In this document: positions 16,310 to 24,206 of the stretch, piece by piece
Numbering within the stretch: the first letter of the stretch is position 1
Layout: every line of letters starts with the position of its first letter
Source of the DNA: Jeotgalibacillus malaysiensis
Lineage (GTDB): Bacteria > Bacillota > Bacilli > Bacillales > Jeotgalibacillaceae
DNA length: 64,000 bases
NCBI GenBank assembly: GCA_000818095.1
Contig: CP009417.1
Coordinates: 1-64,000 of the forward strand
Reading direction: 5' to 3'
Notes under the pieces: model-generated
The model's input: the letters and a program-made list of their open reading frames with translations, nothing else
What the model was told of the DNA's origin: nothing
Databases searched by the model: none
Made by a program: the position numbers and the translations under genes

Positions 16310-16342
16310 AATAAAAAAAGACTCTGAATGGAGTCTTTCTAA
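16310..16342 (-). terminator. Terminator of the 16357 gene
   Basis: AAGACTCCATTCAGAGTCTT with T7 on the minus strand. Confidence 0.75.
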
Positions 16343-16356
16343 TTGGTCTCATGAAC

Positions 16357-16680
16357 TTATGAACGAATAGTTGGAATATCATCCTCATGCCAAGAGCAGT
16401 CAAATCCATGGGAGAAAAAGTCGCCAAGTCCAGAAGCATCAATCACTAATCGAGCTTTGAAATCTGGATGTTTTAACGTAACTTGAGTTCCGAGGTCTTC
16501 TTCAATCAAATCATCTGGAACATCAACAGATTCGAGAAAGTGTTGCATAGACTCATTGTTGTCCATACTCATTCCCTCTCCATAGTTCACGATTCGATAC
16601 GACATCTCTCCGTCATTTTGTTCGACTTCCTCAAACATTTCTTGAACTGTGCCTGGAATTTCATAGATTTCCATACTCAT
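16357..16680 (-). CDS. Hypothetical acidic protein, 107 aa
   Basis: Family not recognised. Very acidic, with a DCSWHEDD end. The ATG follows GGTGG; the second ATG two codons on is an alternative. It is monocistronic with a terminator. Confidence 0.55.
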   Translation of the reverse strand: MSMEIYEIPGTVQEMFEEVEQNDGEMSYRIVNYGEGMSMDNNESMQHFLESVDVPDDLIEEDLGTQVTLKHPDFKARLVIDASGLGDFFSHGFDCSWHEDDIPTIRS

Positions 16681-16794
16681 TTCTTCCACCCTTTCAAGTT
16701 TGATTGTTAAATGCCTGTTTATTAAGTTTCCTTATGTTATTTGCTTTCGTGGGCATTTATGCTCTATATTCAGGTGGCTTTGTCGTCATGTATT

Positions 16795-16983
16795 CTATGC
16801 TTCCGGGAGAAAAGGCTTTGAGTTCTCATTCAACTTAGCAAGACACGTCGGGCAGAGCACCAAAATGGACTGTCCTGAAGCGTTGCTATCGTCAAGCCCG
16901 ACGCTTATCCGCACTAGGTTCTCATCAGCGTAACAAGAATAGCATCTCTCCCATTTACCATGCTCTTCATTAATTTTCAACAT
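16795..16983 (-). CDS. Small zinc-ribbon protein, 62 aa
   Basis: Two cysteine pairs, CYSC near residue 15 and CPTC near residue 45, fit a single zinc ribbon. Function unknown; such proteins often bind nucleic acids or partner proteins. The start is the ATG after GGGAGATGGGAATC. It lies 22 bp after the PARG-like gene and is probably in the same operon. Confidence 0.65.
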   Translation of the reverse strand: MLKINEEHGKWERCYSCYADENLVRISVGLDDSNASGQSILVLCPTCLAKLNENSKPFLPEA

Positions 16984-17004
16984 GATTCCCATCTCCCTTC
17001 CTTG

Positions 17005-17844
17005 TTATGGATTGACGTTACCGAATAACTGGTCGAATGCCGGTTTGTTTTTCGGTTTTCCAGGCTCATAAATAGCAAAGACGACCTTCTTAAAGTGCCC
17101 CTTGTATCGTTCATCCTCAAGTGCTTCCTGGAAGAGTCGAGCCACTTCTGTCGAAGAGTTTCCGAATACCCCACAACCAAACGCACCTAAAACAATGACG
17201 TCATACTGGTTCGCACGGGCAACTGCCAATACCTTACGGATACGGGCACGCATCTTTTGCGAGATGACATTCCGCTGTGAAGGGTTCCCTTTCATCACGA
17301 CAGATGCATTGACCGCCGGTGAGGTAATCATGGAAACAAGATAAGGTGTCTCTTCAAAGGCACCACCGTCCTCACGAAAGACAGGAACGTCCGGTGAATA
17401 GACCATATAGTCGGAGTAGAATCCCCATTTTTTACGGTTAAAATCGTACATTTCTTTCATCTGAGCAATCGTTGGATACAAGCCTGAAGAACGGGCAAGC
17501 GTTTCTTCCTGGGCACGTGCACCAGACAAGAATCCACCTCCGGGATGTTTGGCTGACGCAAAGTTCAAACAAACGACCTTGTGACCTTCGTTAATAAGTC
17601 GCTTTGACGCCTCCAATGTTGTTTCCCCTGTCACTTCAAACACAGTTTCCTTTTGCTCTCGCACAGGTGTCATCTGCTCATCAATGCGTGTGACTTCCTT
17701 AGGTGTGTAGAGCTTGCTTGAAATCACGGAAGACTCAACCGCTTCTTTAATATTGACCTCTTTTCCGCTTGGAGCGGTATAGGTTCCTCGTTGGATAATG
17801 TCCAATGCTTCTTGTCCCCACTGGGCATAGGTTTGTCGATTCAT
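17005..17844 (-). CDS. PARG-like macrodomain protein (TIGR02452 family)
   Basis: 279 aa. The N-terminal region before about residue 85 is the family's helical part. The macrodomain carries the bacterial poly(ADP-ribose) glycohydrolase signature: NFASAKHPGGGFLSGARAQE followed by E (about residues 94-115), where GGG-x6-QEE holds the catalytic Glu pair. GAFGCGVFGN near 215 is the phosphate-binding loop. It should remove ADP-ribose from proteins or nucleic acids. The start follows GAGGCGATACC. Its promoter uses the palindrome at 17897. It may share a transcript with the zinc-ribbon gene. Confidence 0.88.
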   Translation of the reverse strand: MNRQTYAQWGQEALDIIQRGTYTAPSGKEVNIKEAVESSVISSKLYTPKEVTRIDEQMTPVREQKETVFEVTGETTLEASKRLINEGHKVVCLNFASAKHPGGGFLSGARAQEETLARSSGLYPTIAQMKEMYDFNRKKWGFYSDYMVYSPDVPVFREDGGAFEETPYLVSMITSPAVNASVVMKGNPSQRNVISQKMRARIRKVLAVARANQYDVIVLGAFGCGVFGNSSTEVARLFQEALEDERYKGHFKKVVFAIYEPGKPKNKPAFDQLFGNVNP

Positions 17845-17896
17845 GGTATCGCCTCATTTCATAATGTTAATCCTTACCTCTAGTCTAAACTAAAAA

Positions 17897-17910
17897 TAGA
17901 CTATTGTCAA
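17897..17910 (-). promoter_or_regulatory. Palindromic operator/-35 of the PARG-like gene
   Basis: TAGACTATTGTCAA. The minus strand reads TTGACA, 17 bp, TAGACT. Confidence 0.7.
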
Positions 17911-17929
17911 AATAAAAAAGAGACTGAAA

Positions 17930-18127
17930 TTAATCAGTCCCGCTCAGTAACGTGCTTTTATCAATTGTTTCAAATGCCATTTCTTTCCCCTCTTCAATGA
18001 GTCGAGGTACGGAATTTAGACAACGTTTGTGTCCAGAATAGATATGAAGGGTGTTCTCATCTACATGATGAAAGAAGCAATACGAACTTTTTGCTACTTC
18101 ATCGCATACACAGCAAATTGATTCCAT
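17930..18127 (-). CDS. Small Cys-rich protein, 65 aa
   Basis: CCVC near the start plus CFFHH and a later Cys suggest a zinc site. It starts directly at the end of the 18128 gene (abutting), after GGGAGGAATGTAA. It is the third gene of the 18917-17930 unit. Function unknown. The terminator is a weak GACTGA/TCAGTC hairpin at 17915-17940. Confidence 0.6.
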   Translation of the reverse strand: MESICCVCDEVAKSSYCFFHHVDENTLHIYSGHKRCLNSVPRLIEEGKEMAFETIDKSTLLSGTD

Positions 18128-18346
18128 TTACATTCCTCCCTTCTTTCGAATGATGAAGGCGACCTTCCAAACAAAGAGTGCATAAACACCCTCACGGACT
18201 TTTGACCACCAGATAGGTGTTCGTTTCTTTTTCTCTCCATCATGCCATTTTGTCTCGGAAATCGAGACAAGGAACGTATGACTCGGAAGATTGAATCCGT
18301 AGCTCATAATTTTGCCTTCATTGCCCTGATGTTCTTTCTTAATCAT
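18128..18346 (-). CDS. Hypothetical basic protein, 72 aa
   Basis: Family not recognised. Basic and rich in Trp, Lys and Arg, with one hydrophobic segment near the end (VYALFVWKVAFII). The ATG overlaps the stop of the upstream gene (ATGATTAA). It is the middle gene of a coupled three-gene unit. Confidence 0.5.
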   Translation of the reverse strand: MIKKEHQGNEGKIMSYGFNLPSHTFLVSISETKWHDGEKKKRTPIWWSKVREGVYALFVWKVAFIIRKKGGM

Positions 18347-18917
18347 GGGTGTTCGTCTCCTCTTTGAGGAAGTAACCAAAAGTAAGTTCGTTCATCTCGA
18401 CTTCCATTTCTGTTCCATCTGGTAATTGGACGATTACTCGGTTTCCTAAACCGTAAGGCTCCGGAACGGGCTTCATTACTTCCACCGGCGTTTCGTTTAA
18501 TGATACATTTTTAAAACGATTGATGTCTCCATAGTAATGAATCTTGAAGCCATTCCCGATTTCTTCCTCCAGGTTCGCAATTTTAATCCGAAATGAATCT
18601 TCGTTTTCTTTAATAAGTGAAATGATGTAGGAACGAACTTCTTTAACCACCGCTTGGCTCAACCAATAGAAAATTTCATCAGACTTTCTTCCTGTCTGTG
18701 TGGATATCGCTACAGGTTTCTGGTCAAGGTAGTAGACTTTATAACCTACTGTCTCATCTGTAGATGTCCAGCTCCCGAAGTAATAGCTGGACAGTCGTTC
18801 AGGAGAACCGTAATCCCCATATCCTAGACCCAACTCTTCAGCCACTTCATTTACATCTACCCAACTCTCAGTTTGCTCAGATTTTTCTACTTGCTCAATA
18901 ATTTCCCGAATTTTCAT
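18339..18917 (-). CDS. Hypothetical protein, 192 aa
   Basis: Family not recognised. Mixed alpha/beta. Residues 30-80 (ELGLGYGDYGSPERLSSYYF, then TVGYKVYYLDQKPVAIS) form a beta-rich block. The C-terminal 50 residues carry a beta-type PDGTEMEVEMNEL segment. The ATG follows AAAGGAATGGTGAACAAG; the earlier in-frame ATG is too near the Shine-Dalgarno. First gene of the 18917-17930 unit. Confidence 0.6.
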   Translation of the reverse strand: MKIREIIEQVEKSEQTESWVDVNEVAEELGLGYGDYGSPERLSSYYFGSWTSTDETVGYKVYYLDQKPVAISTQTGRKSDEIFYWLSQAVVKEVRSYIISLIKENEDSFRIKIANLEEEIGNGFKIHYYGDINRFKNVSLNETPVEVMKPVPEPYGLGNRVIVQLPDGTEMEVEMNELTFGYFLKEETNTHD

Positions 18918-18966
18918 CTTGTTCACCATTCCTTTTCATTAGTTGATTAAAGCCATTGTGTTAGAA

Positions 18967-19000
18967 AAAAAGGATTGCTGTGTAAAGCAACCCTTTGACT
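18967..19000 (-). terminator. Terminator of the 19005 gene
   Basis: AAGGGTTGCTTTACACAGCAATCCTTTTTT stem and T-run on the minus strand. Confidence 0.8.
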
Positions 19001-19004
19001 TGTC

Positions 19005-19265
19005 TTATCTTTTTTCCACTTCTACTCCCATTGTGAGCAAGAGAAGCTGTTCTGCCGTTACGCCGTCATGGTACTTCAAGTACTCAATGATAACTCGCAT
19101 ACGACGAACTTTTTCTTCGAGTCTCGCTTCCAATTCTTTTTGATTCTGCTCATCCAAATAAAACCATTGTGGGTTCTCTTTTCGAAGAACCAGATTCGGA
19201 ATCTCCTGCTTGAGTTCAAGATATTCATTAAAATATTCGATACCTGCATTTGTTTTAATTATCAT
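19005..19265 (-). CDS. Hypothetical helical protein, 86 aa
   Basis: Family not recognised. A helical, charged protein; the segment RLEEKVRRMRVIIEYLKYHD is probably one long helix. The start follows AACAGGAGGAGTATCAC. Monocistronic. Confidence 0.55.
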   Translation of the reverse strand: MIIKTNAGIEYFNEYLELKQEIPNLVLRKENPQWFYLDEQNQKELEARLEEKVRRMRVIIEYLKYHDGVTAEQLLLLTMGVEVEKR

Positions 19266-19311
19266 GTGATACTCCTCCTGTTAAATAAAATGTGATAGTC
19301 ACTGCCAAATC

Positions 19312-19548
19312 TTAAACCGTAGTAACGTCTTGTTTCCCCCATGGAATTAATCGCTCTGCGAAAATCCCTAGAGCAAGACATAACGCATCATGCCATAAGT
19401 TTACTGACACACTCCCACTAATCGCCTCTGCCATCATCCAAACGGAACCGATGACGAGTGTGCAGACAAGAATGCGGTGAATCCGATTTTTTGAAATCCG
19501 GTTGAAAAATTCTGACCGGAGAAAGCGTAAGGATTGAATGGCTTTCAT
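19312..19548 (-). CDS. Small membrane protein, 78 aa
   Basis: Two hydrophobic segments (about residues 25-45 and 52-68) follow a basic N-terminus (positive-inside). The start follows TTTCAAAGGAGATGTAAACC, so part of the shared leader block is present, but I see no clear hairpin. Function unknown. Confidence 0.6.
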   Translation of the reverse strand: MKAIQSLRFLRSEFFNRISKNRIHRILVCTLVIGSVWMMAEAISGSVSVNLWHDALCLALGIFAERLIPWGKQDVTTV

Positions 19549-19587
19549 GGTTTACATCTCCTTTGAAAGTGCTGAATTCGTATCCAA

Positions 19588-19776
19588 TTAGATACAGTGT
19601 GTTTCACAGTCATCAATTAACCAATACTCATACTCCTTGAATCCATAGTTGTCATGAATCCATTCCTCAAGAGTCTCACTTACACTCAAATTATTTGGTC
19701 GATTGATATCGTCTTTCACTGATACGACTACAGGGTCTTCACCTGTAACCGATACGAAGAATTTAACTTCTTTCAT
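19588..19776 (-). CDS. Hypothetical acidic protein, 62 aa
   Basis: Family not recognised. Beta-rich N-terminus (KEVKFFVSVTGEDPVVVSV), then an acidic tail with two Cys. The ATG follows AAAAGGAGATGGAACGAAAG. A TTGCATAGCATATAAGG element lies at about 19833-19849 upstream. Confidence 0.55.
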   Translation of the reverse strand: MKEVKFFVSVTGEDPVVVSVKDDINRPNNLSVSETLEEWIHDNYGFKEYEYWLIDDCETHCI

Positions 19777-19963
19777 CTTTCGTTCCATCTCCTTTTAATG
19801 GGCATGTATATATGCACCTTTAGTAAATAACCTTATATGCTATGCAATGACAAAGTTCGTCATTACATAGCCGTCTCATATAGGATGTTCATTTCGAATA
19901 GTTTCCTAACTTTCTCCCACACATCAGATAAAAGTTAAGTTTCACACCGAGTAAATCATAATT

Positions 19964-20221
19964 TCACTGGTCTAACTTCCAGTTTGGTACAATGTAATGA
20001 TACCCTCGTCCATAACCCAATCCGTCAACTCGTTTTGCTTCAAAGTCATTACTTCCATTTTTTAAATTGACAACTTCCATTTTCAAACCGCTATCCAAAT
20101 CAATGATTTTGGCTCCAATAAAAATATCCGATTTGTTTTTCTTGTAAATTTCCAATATTTTTTTCGTTTCTTCTAATTCGTTGGTAAGCTTTTGGATTTT
20201 ATCTTCGTAGTGTTTTTCCAT
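19964..20221 (-). CDS. Hypothetical coiled-coil protein, 85 aa
   Basis: Family not recognised. Residues 1-32 form a coiled coil (YEDKIQKLTNELEETKKI); the rest is a small beta-rich domain ending GYHYIVPNWKLDQ. The ATG after AAAGGGTGTATGCAAA was chosen; the longer frame upstream overlaps another gene and has no ribosome site. Confidence 0.55.
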   Translation of the reverse strand: MEKHYEDKIQKLTNELEETKKILEIYKKNKSDIFIGAKIIDLDSGLKMEVVNLKNGSNDFEAKRVDGLGYGRGYHYIVPNWKLDQ

Positions 20222-20286
20222 TTTGCATACACCCTTTCGTTTCTCGTTTTTGGTTTCTGTACCGTTTAAACTACCCGAGCAATCCC

Positions 20287-20448
20287 TCATGAATGGTCTT
20301 TTACAGTAATTGAAGTAACATTAATTTCACTGCATGTGGACTCCGCTCCACTCAATAGAACGACTTCAATTGCGTTTGATTTCTCTTCGTCATTCAACGT
20401 GTCAAACCCATCAAAATCAAAATCCATCTCAACAATCACTTTAGCCAT
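20287..20448 (-). CDS. Hypothetical acidic protein, 53 aa
   Basis: A complete ATG-to-TGA frame (begins MAKVIVEMDFDFDGFDTLND, ends VTSITVKDHS) directly after CGGAGGTGGATGGC, a strong ribosome binding site. Beta strand, acidic helix, beta strand. It fills the gap between the genes at 20221 and 20471 on the same strand. No family recognised. Confidence 0.6.
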   Translation of the reverse strand: MAKVIVEMDFDFDGFDTLNDEEKSNAIEVVLLSGAESTCSEINVTSITVKDHS

Positions 20449-20470
20449 GCCATCCACCTCCGATTCATTT

Positions 20471-20650
20471 TTAAAAGCCAGCTACTTCAACGCTTTCCCC
20501 ACACTCTCCGCAATCCAGATATACAGAGCCACTGTCATCTCCTCCGAAAGTGGTACCGTCCGGGAATCGAATGGAATTAGACTTATTGCGTTCTTCCGCC
20601 ACGACGTTGTTCCCACACTCACATTCGAAAATCAATTTTGTCTTTTTCAT
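20471..20650 (-). CDS. Small zinc-ribbon protein, 59 aa
   Basis: CEC near residue 10 and CGEC near residue 50 fit a zinc ribbon (C-x-C...C-x-x-C). The start follows AGAGGTGGCGTGT. It lies 22 bp upstream of the 53-aa gene and is probably co-transcribed with it. Function unknown. Confidence 0.6.
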   Translation of the reverse strand: MKKTKLIFECECGNNVVAEERNKSNSIRFPDGTTFGGDDSGSVYLDCGECGESVEVAGF

Positions 20651-20696
20651 ACACGCCACCTCTTTTCTATTTTTTGATGTCCATTTTAATCTGATT

Positions 20697-20999
20697 TTAG
20701 ATATTATTCGAAATTTTATCTTTAACTACTTTCAATGTCTCTAAATAGTTATCCAACCAATAAGCATCAAAGCAAGTATCCTCTTCTTTTCGCCAAAAGA
20801 TATGACCGTCATCCTCTCCCATTAAATGAATTAAAGGGCTGTAGCCCTCTCGCTCTTCAACCCAGACAGCCATGATGCCACCTTCTAGGTATAAAACTTT
20901 GTGTTTTTCCCACAATTCTTTTAAATCTGCTTCTGTAAATTCTTGATAATCTCCCAGAATACTAATATGGGTTTCTGTTTTGGTGATTCGATAACTCAT
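20697..20999 (-). CDS. Hypothetical protein, 100 aa
   Basis: Family not recognised. The alternation of beta (ETHISILGDYQ), helix (FTEADLKELWEKHK) and Trp/Tyr-rich segments suggests a small globular protein. The start follows TTAGGAGGTTATCACG. No clear terminator directly after it. Confidence 0.6.
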   Translation of the reverse strand: MSYRITKTETHISILGDYQEFTEADLKELWEKHKVLYLEGGIMAVWVEEREGYSPLIHLMGEDDGHIFWRKEEDTCFDAYWLDNYLETLKVVKDKISNNI

Positions 21000-21066
21000 C
21001 GTGATAACCTCCTAAGTGATACTGTTTTATTTAATAGATTCATCAATTCATCTAATGCCATTTCGA

Positions 21067-21294
21067 TTAGTATCCACCTTCATTAACGGACAACCATTGT
21101 TTCAATGCAACTTGAGCTTGTGCAAAGGCTAATTCCATGTCACAGCTTTGAATGTTAATGATTTGGTCTCCGTAATTTTCAGATGTGTTCTTATAGCCAA
21201 TGGTGATGCTCCAATCAACAATGCTTGAATGATAGATAGTCAAATTCCAATCAGGCTTACAAATCCGGTCGTAAAATTTAAGGAAATCACTCAT
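21067..21294 (-). CDS. Hypothetical protein, 75 aa
   Basis: Family not recognised. Beta-rich middle (NLTIYHSSIVDWSITIGYKN) and a helical end (ELAFAQAQVALKQWL). The ATG follows AAAAGGAGTGGATAGT. Monocistronic or leading into the 20999 gene. Confidence 0.55.
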   Translation of the reverse strand: MSDFLKFYDRICKPDWNLTIYHSSIVDWSITIGYKNTSENYGDQIINIQSCDMELAFAQAQVALKQWLSVNEGGY

Positions 21295-21345
21295 ACTATC
21301 CACTCCTTTTTCTTTTTAAATTTTTTATAATGTCATAAAGTGCTA

Positions 21346-21663
21346 TCACATAGCGAAAAAGGGCTTCATCATCGACCGAACAATCAACACTTGTTCTTGC
21401 TGTGGCAGATATGAAACCGTATCCTTAATCGAATGCCATAGCTCGCCAGGTAATTCGGTCATTGAATGAGCATTAATGTCCTCCAGGTGACAACCTGTAA
21501 TTTCAATCATCATCTCAATGTCTGTCAATTCCTCAAATGTCTGAACCGTCATGAATGTGTCGTGGTATTCACAGATTCTATCAGATTCGCTTATCTCCCC
21601 CGTTAAACATCTATATTCCGTGACATCACATTTTTCGCAGTGAGCCGTATACCAATTGCTCAT
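21346..21663 (-). CDS. Hypothetical Cys-containing protein, 105 aa
   Basis: CEKC near residue 9 with further Cys and His (YRC, CEYHD) suggests a zinc site in the first 35 residues; the rest is helical and acidic. The start follows AAAGGGGCGATGAG. Its promoter carries the palindrome at 21714. Confidence 0.6.
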   Translation of the reverse strand: MSNWYTAHCEKCDVTEYRCLTGEISESDRICEYHDTFMTVQTFEELTDIEMMIEITGCHLEDINAHSMTELPGELWHSIKDTVSYLPQQEQVLIVRSMMKPFFAM

Positions 21664-21713
21664 CTCATCGCCCCTTTCGCATCCTTTTATATACTCTAAT
21701 TTTACTTCATATT

Positions 21714-21727
21714 TTGACTATTGTCAA
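21714..21727 (-). promoter_or_regulatory. Palindromic operator/-35 of the 21663 gene
   Basis: TTGACTATTGTCAA. The minus strand reads TTGACA, 17 bp, TAAAAT. Confidence 0.75.
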
Positions 21728-21841
21728 TAATGGGTATTGAGGTATTGTTGATTTCACGTATAGATTACACCTATTCATTATTTTCATTTATTCTGTTAAT
21801 CGTAGATTCATTTTCATCGGAATCTATGCAACACATGATTT

Positions 21842-21937
21842 CACTTTTCCCTCCATTTTCGCCACCTATACTTTCACTTTTTCCAGTAATTTTGCAAAGT
21901 ATACTTAACACTTTTCCGGTTATTTTGTAAAGTATGA
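21842..21937. repeat. Three tandem 33-34-bp degenerate repeats beside the integrase
   Basis: CACTTTTCC-N4-ATTTT starts at 21842, 21875 (with one extra T) and 21909, so spacing is 33 then 34 bp, three helical turns. Copies 2 and 3 also share AAAGTAT after the core. This is iteron-like and lies between an operator and the 3' end of the integrase gene. Confidence 0.6.
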
Positions 21938-21943
21938 GTACCA

Positions 21944-21973
21944 AACAAAAGAGACCCGAATCGGGTCTCTCAT
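21944..21973 (-). terminator. Terminator of the integrase gene
   Basis: GAGACCCGATTCGGGTCTC perfect stem, T-run on the minus strand. Confidence 0.85.
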
Positions 21974-21980
21974 CATGTCT

Positions 21981-22700
21981 TCAAATAAAGAAATCGTCCA
22001 TGGCGTCATCAATCTCATCTTGTGCGATGCCAATATAAATCTTTGTGACCCGCTCCGATGAATGGTTGAAGATATCCTGGAGCATGGCAATGTCTTTGTT
22101 CTTTTGATAGAAATGGTAGCCGAAACTCTTTCGTAGGGAATGCGTTCCAACATTCTCCATTCCCAGTACTTCTCCTGCTTCTTTCATGATGCGGTAAGCT
22201 TGAACACGGCTAATCGGCTCCTTCGTCTTTTTCGATGGGAATAAATAGTCAGATTCAGTCATCCCGTATGTATAGTCTTCAATAATGTTCCGGAGCATGA
22301 TATTTAATCGAAAACGCTTGGTCTTCCCTGTCTTTTCCTCCCGAATGGCAAGGTACTCCTTATTGCGTACATGACGAACCTGCAGTTTTAACAAATCCCC
22401 AATCCGGACACCTACATTAATGCCCATAACAAAAAGGAAATAATCACGTTTAGAGCGGCTTTCAAAGTAAGAGCGAATATCTTCGAGTCCTTCTTTTGAC
22501 CGTATTGGTTGTACCTTTTGCTGATTCCCGACTTTCATGAGAGATTGATAGTCACTTCCCTCACGGAGCGGGAGTGTTCCTTTCTTTCGCTTCTCGTTCA
22601 ACATTTTAATTTTTTGTTTTACGCCAGGCTTGCCAAATCGTTCAATAAGTTTTCCCAGCTCTTCTTCTGTTAGTTTGACGTGCTCTGCAACTTGTCTCAT
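21981..22700 (-). CDS. Short tyrosine recombinase/integrase
   Basis: 239 aa. The catalytic domain (about 70-235) is complete: Arg in VGVRIGDLL, Lys in REEKTGKTKR, His-x-x-Arg in THSLRKSFG, His in FNHSSERV and Tyr in KIYIGI. Instead of the usual core-binding domain it has only about 65 residues with a helix-turn-helix look (MRQVAEHVKLTEEELGKLIE). The start is the ATG seven bases after AAGGGGG; the longer frame has no ribosome site. Three 33-bp repeats lie beyond its 3' end. Confidence 0.88.
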   Translation of the reverse strand: MRQVAEHVKLTEEELGKLIERFGKPGVKQKIKMLNEKRKKGTLPLREGSDYQSLMKVGNQQKVQPIRSKEGLEDIRSYFESRSKRDYFLFVMGINVGVRIGDLLKLQVRHVRNKEYLAIREEKTGKTKRFRLNIMLRNIIEDYTYGMTESDYLFPSKKTKEPISRVQAYRIMKEAGEVLGMENVGTHSLRKSFGYHFYQKNKDIAMLQDIFNHSSERVTKIYIGIAQDEIDDAMDDFFI

Positions 22701-22791
22701 GTCTGCCCCCTTATGAAACAAATGATATGTTTTGATACATAACCCCATTATACATGAATCAGGAAACAGCTGACCATTTGTTTCTATGGTT

Positions 22792-22820
22792 GTCAGTGCT
22801 GTTCTTTCCACGTAGAATAA
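22792..22820 (+). promoter_or_regulatory. Promoter of the 22849 gene
   Basis: TTGTCA, 17-bp spacer, TAGAAT; the start codon follows 30 bp later. Confidence 0.55.
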
Positions 22821-22848
22821 AGATATTGTAGAAAATAGGGGTGCGAGC

Positions 22849-23232
22849 ATGTACACACAATACTTAATATCGAACAGAAAAAGCAAGGTTGAAAAAGAAT
22901 TTGAACTGATGTCGGCTGTTTTAAAAGATTCTCCAATGATGGAATCATTTGCTGAAAAGGCGAAAGGAATGGAAAATCAGCGTATCTACCGATTTCCAAA
23001 TGGACGTGGTGCTTCCATTGTTAAAGGATTCTTTAGTTTCGACCGGTGGGAAATTGCAGAGATTCAATTTGAGGGAAAGGCTCCTCGACGTAAAATGCCG
23101 AAGAAAAAACGTTTGAGAAAGAAATGGGAAAAGAATTACCTTCGCTATGACCTGGTGGATGGCATCTACCGTGTTGATACAGAAGAAGAGATTCGAAGAG
23201 AACTTGTTAGAATCATGAACCGCTCTGTGTGA
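22849..23232 (+). CDS. Hypothetical basic protein, 127 aa
   Basis: Family not recognised. Residues 80-97 are very basic (KAPRRKMPKKKRLRKKWEK), which suits RNA or DNA binding. The N-terminal part is mixed alpha/beta. The start follows GGGGTGCGAGC. It is divergent from the integrase and has its own terminator. Confidence 0.6.
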   Translation: MYTQYLISNRKSKVEKEFELMSAVLKDSPMMESFAEKAKGMENQRIYRFPNGRGASIVKGFFSFDRWEIAEIQFEGKAPRRKMPKKKRLRKKWEKNYLRYDLVDGIYRVDTEEEIRRELVRIMNRSV

Positions 23233-23247
23233 GTGGTTCTTTTTTAT
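23216..23247 (+). terminator. Terminator of the 22849 gene
   Basis: GAACCGCTCTGTGTGAGTGGTTC stem and T6. Confidence 0.8.
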
Positions 23248-23280
23248 GCTCTCACTATGAAGATATGACTCTCCCCTCTA

Positions 23281-23360
23281 TTGCATAGGATAAGACACAT
23301 CGAATCAATGCAGTTGTGTAATGAAATGTATACGTGTACATGACACATTTTATTTTAAGG
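23281..23360 (+). promoter_or_regulatory. TGCATAGGATAAG element and hairpin leader
   Basis: TTGCATAGGATAAGA (23281-23295), then GTGTACATGACAC hairpin (23334-23346), then TTTTATTTTAAGGAG. Confidence 0.6.
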
Positions 23361-23371
23361 AGTGCTTTAAT

Positions 23372-24190
23372 ATGAAGAAGTTTGAATTGACAGAGGAAAC
23401 GAAATATTACTTTGGACGAACCTTTTTCCGAATCGTTGCTCTTGTTGACATCCCGGACTTAAGTGTCGTGAGAGGTCATAAAGGCGGATGGGTGGAGTCG
23501 GAATCTTGCCTTTCCCATCAAGGTGATTGTTGGGTCAAAAACGATGCTATGATTGAAGATGGTTCTACCGTAAGCGGAGATGCCGTTATCACAGGAAGTG
23601 CGTATGTCGGGAATAATAGTAGTGTTTCTGGATATGCAATTGTAGATGGTGACGCACGGGTTTTAACCTCCAGAATTTATGAACAAGCATTAATTGATGA
23701 TTCCGCACGAGTAGAGAATTCTTCGATACTCGGTCGTGCAACAATTAAAGGAAACGCCATTGTGAAAGATTCTAGAATTGCCACAGAAGTAATCATTGAT
23801 GAGAATGCCTCAGTTCAGTGTTCAGAGCTTCTTGGATTGGAACGTTCTGCGATATCAGGTCAAGGAAAGGTAGAAAATCTGACCATAACATCAGGTAATC
23901 CTGTAAAAGACCTATATATCACAGGAAATTCAGAAGTTCATGACGTCACTATATCCGGACTTCGTATTGAAATTAAAGACGATGCGAGCATTTCAAATTC
24001 AACGATTGAAGGAAAAGATATTCGTCTATATGGATTTTCACGTATTGAAAAAGGTGTTGCTTTATATGATAACTGCAACATCGGTGGATTTACCACTATA
24101 ACATTAGATGGCTGGGGCAATGAGTTAGATAACATTACGCTAGATACGGACATGAAAATCACAATGGAAAATTATCATTTATTACGATAA
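23372..24190 (+). CDS. Hexapeptide-repeat beta-helix protein, copy 1
   Basis: 272 aa. The first 60 residues are a lead-in (KFELTEETK, then RIVALVDIPDL and GGWVE). After that comes a regular series of short repeats of the type D-A-x-I-x-G-x-A-x-V (DAVITGSAYV, SSVSGYAIVDGDARV), a left-handed parallel beta-helix as in hexapeptide acyltransferases and E. coli YdcK. No catalytic His of the acetyltransferases stands out, so it may be a structural or binding protein. First of three tandem paralogues. Confidence 0.75.
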   Translation: MKKFELTEETKYYFGRTFFRIVALVDIPDLSVVRGHKGGWVESESCLSHQGDCWVKNDAMIEDGSTVSGDAVITGSAYVGNNSSVSGYAIVDGDARVLTSRIYEQALIDDSARVENSSILGRATIKGNAIVKDSRIATEVIIDENASVQCSELLGLERSAISGQGKVENLTITSGNPVKDLYITGNSEVHDVTISGLRIEIKDDASISNSTIEGKDIRLYGFSRIEKGVALYDNCNIGGFTTITLDGWGNELDNITLDTDMKITMENYHLLR

Positions 24191-24206
24191 AAAGGGGCTA
24201 ATCAAC

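Noticed and set aside
21721-21930. 69-codon hydrophobic plus-strand frame
   Set aside because: No ribosome binding site; it runs through the 33-bp repeats, whose period explains the Phe/Pro/Leu pattern.
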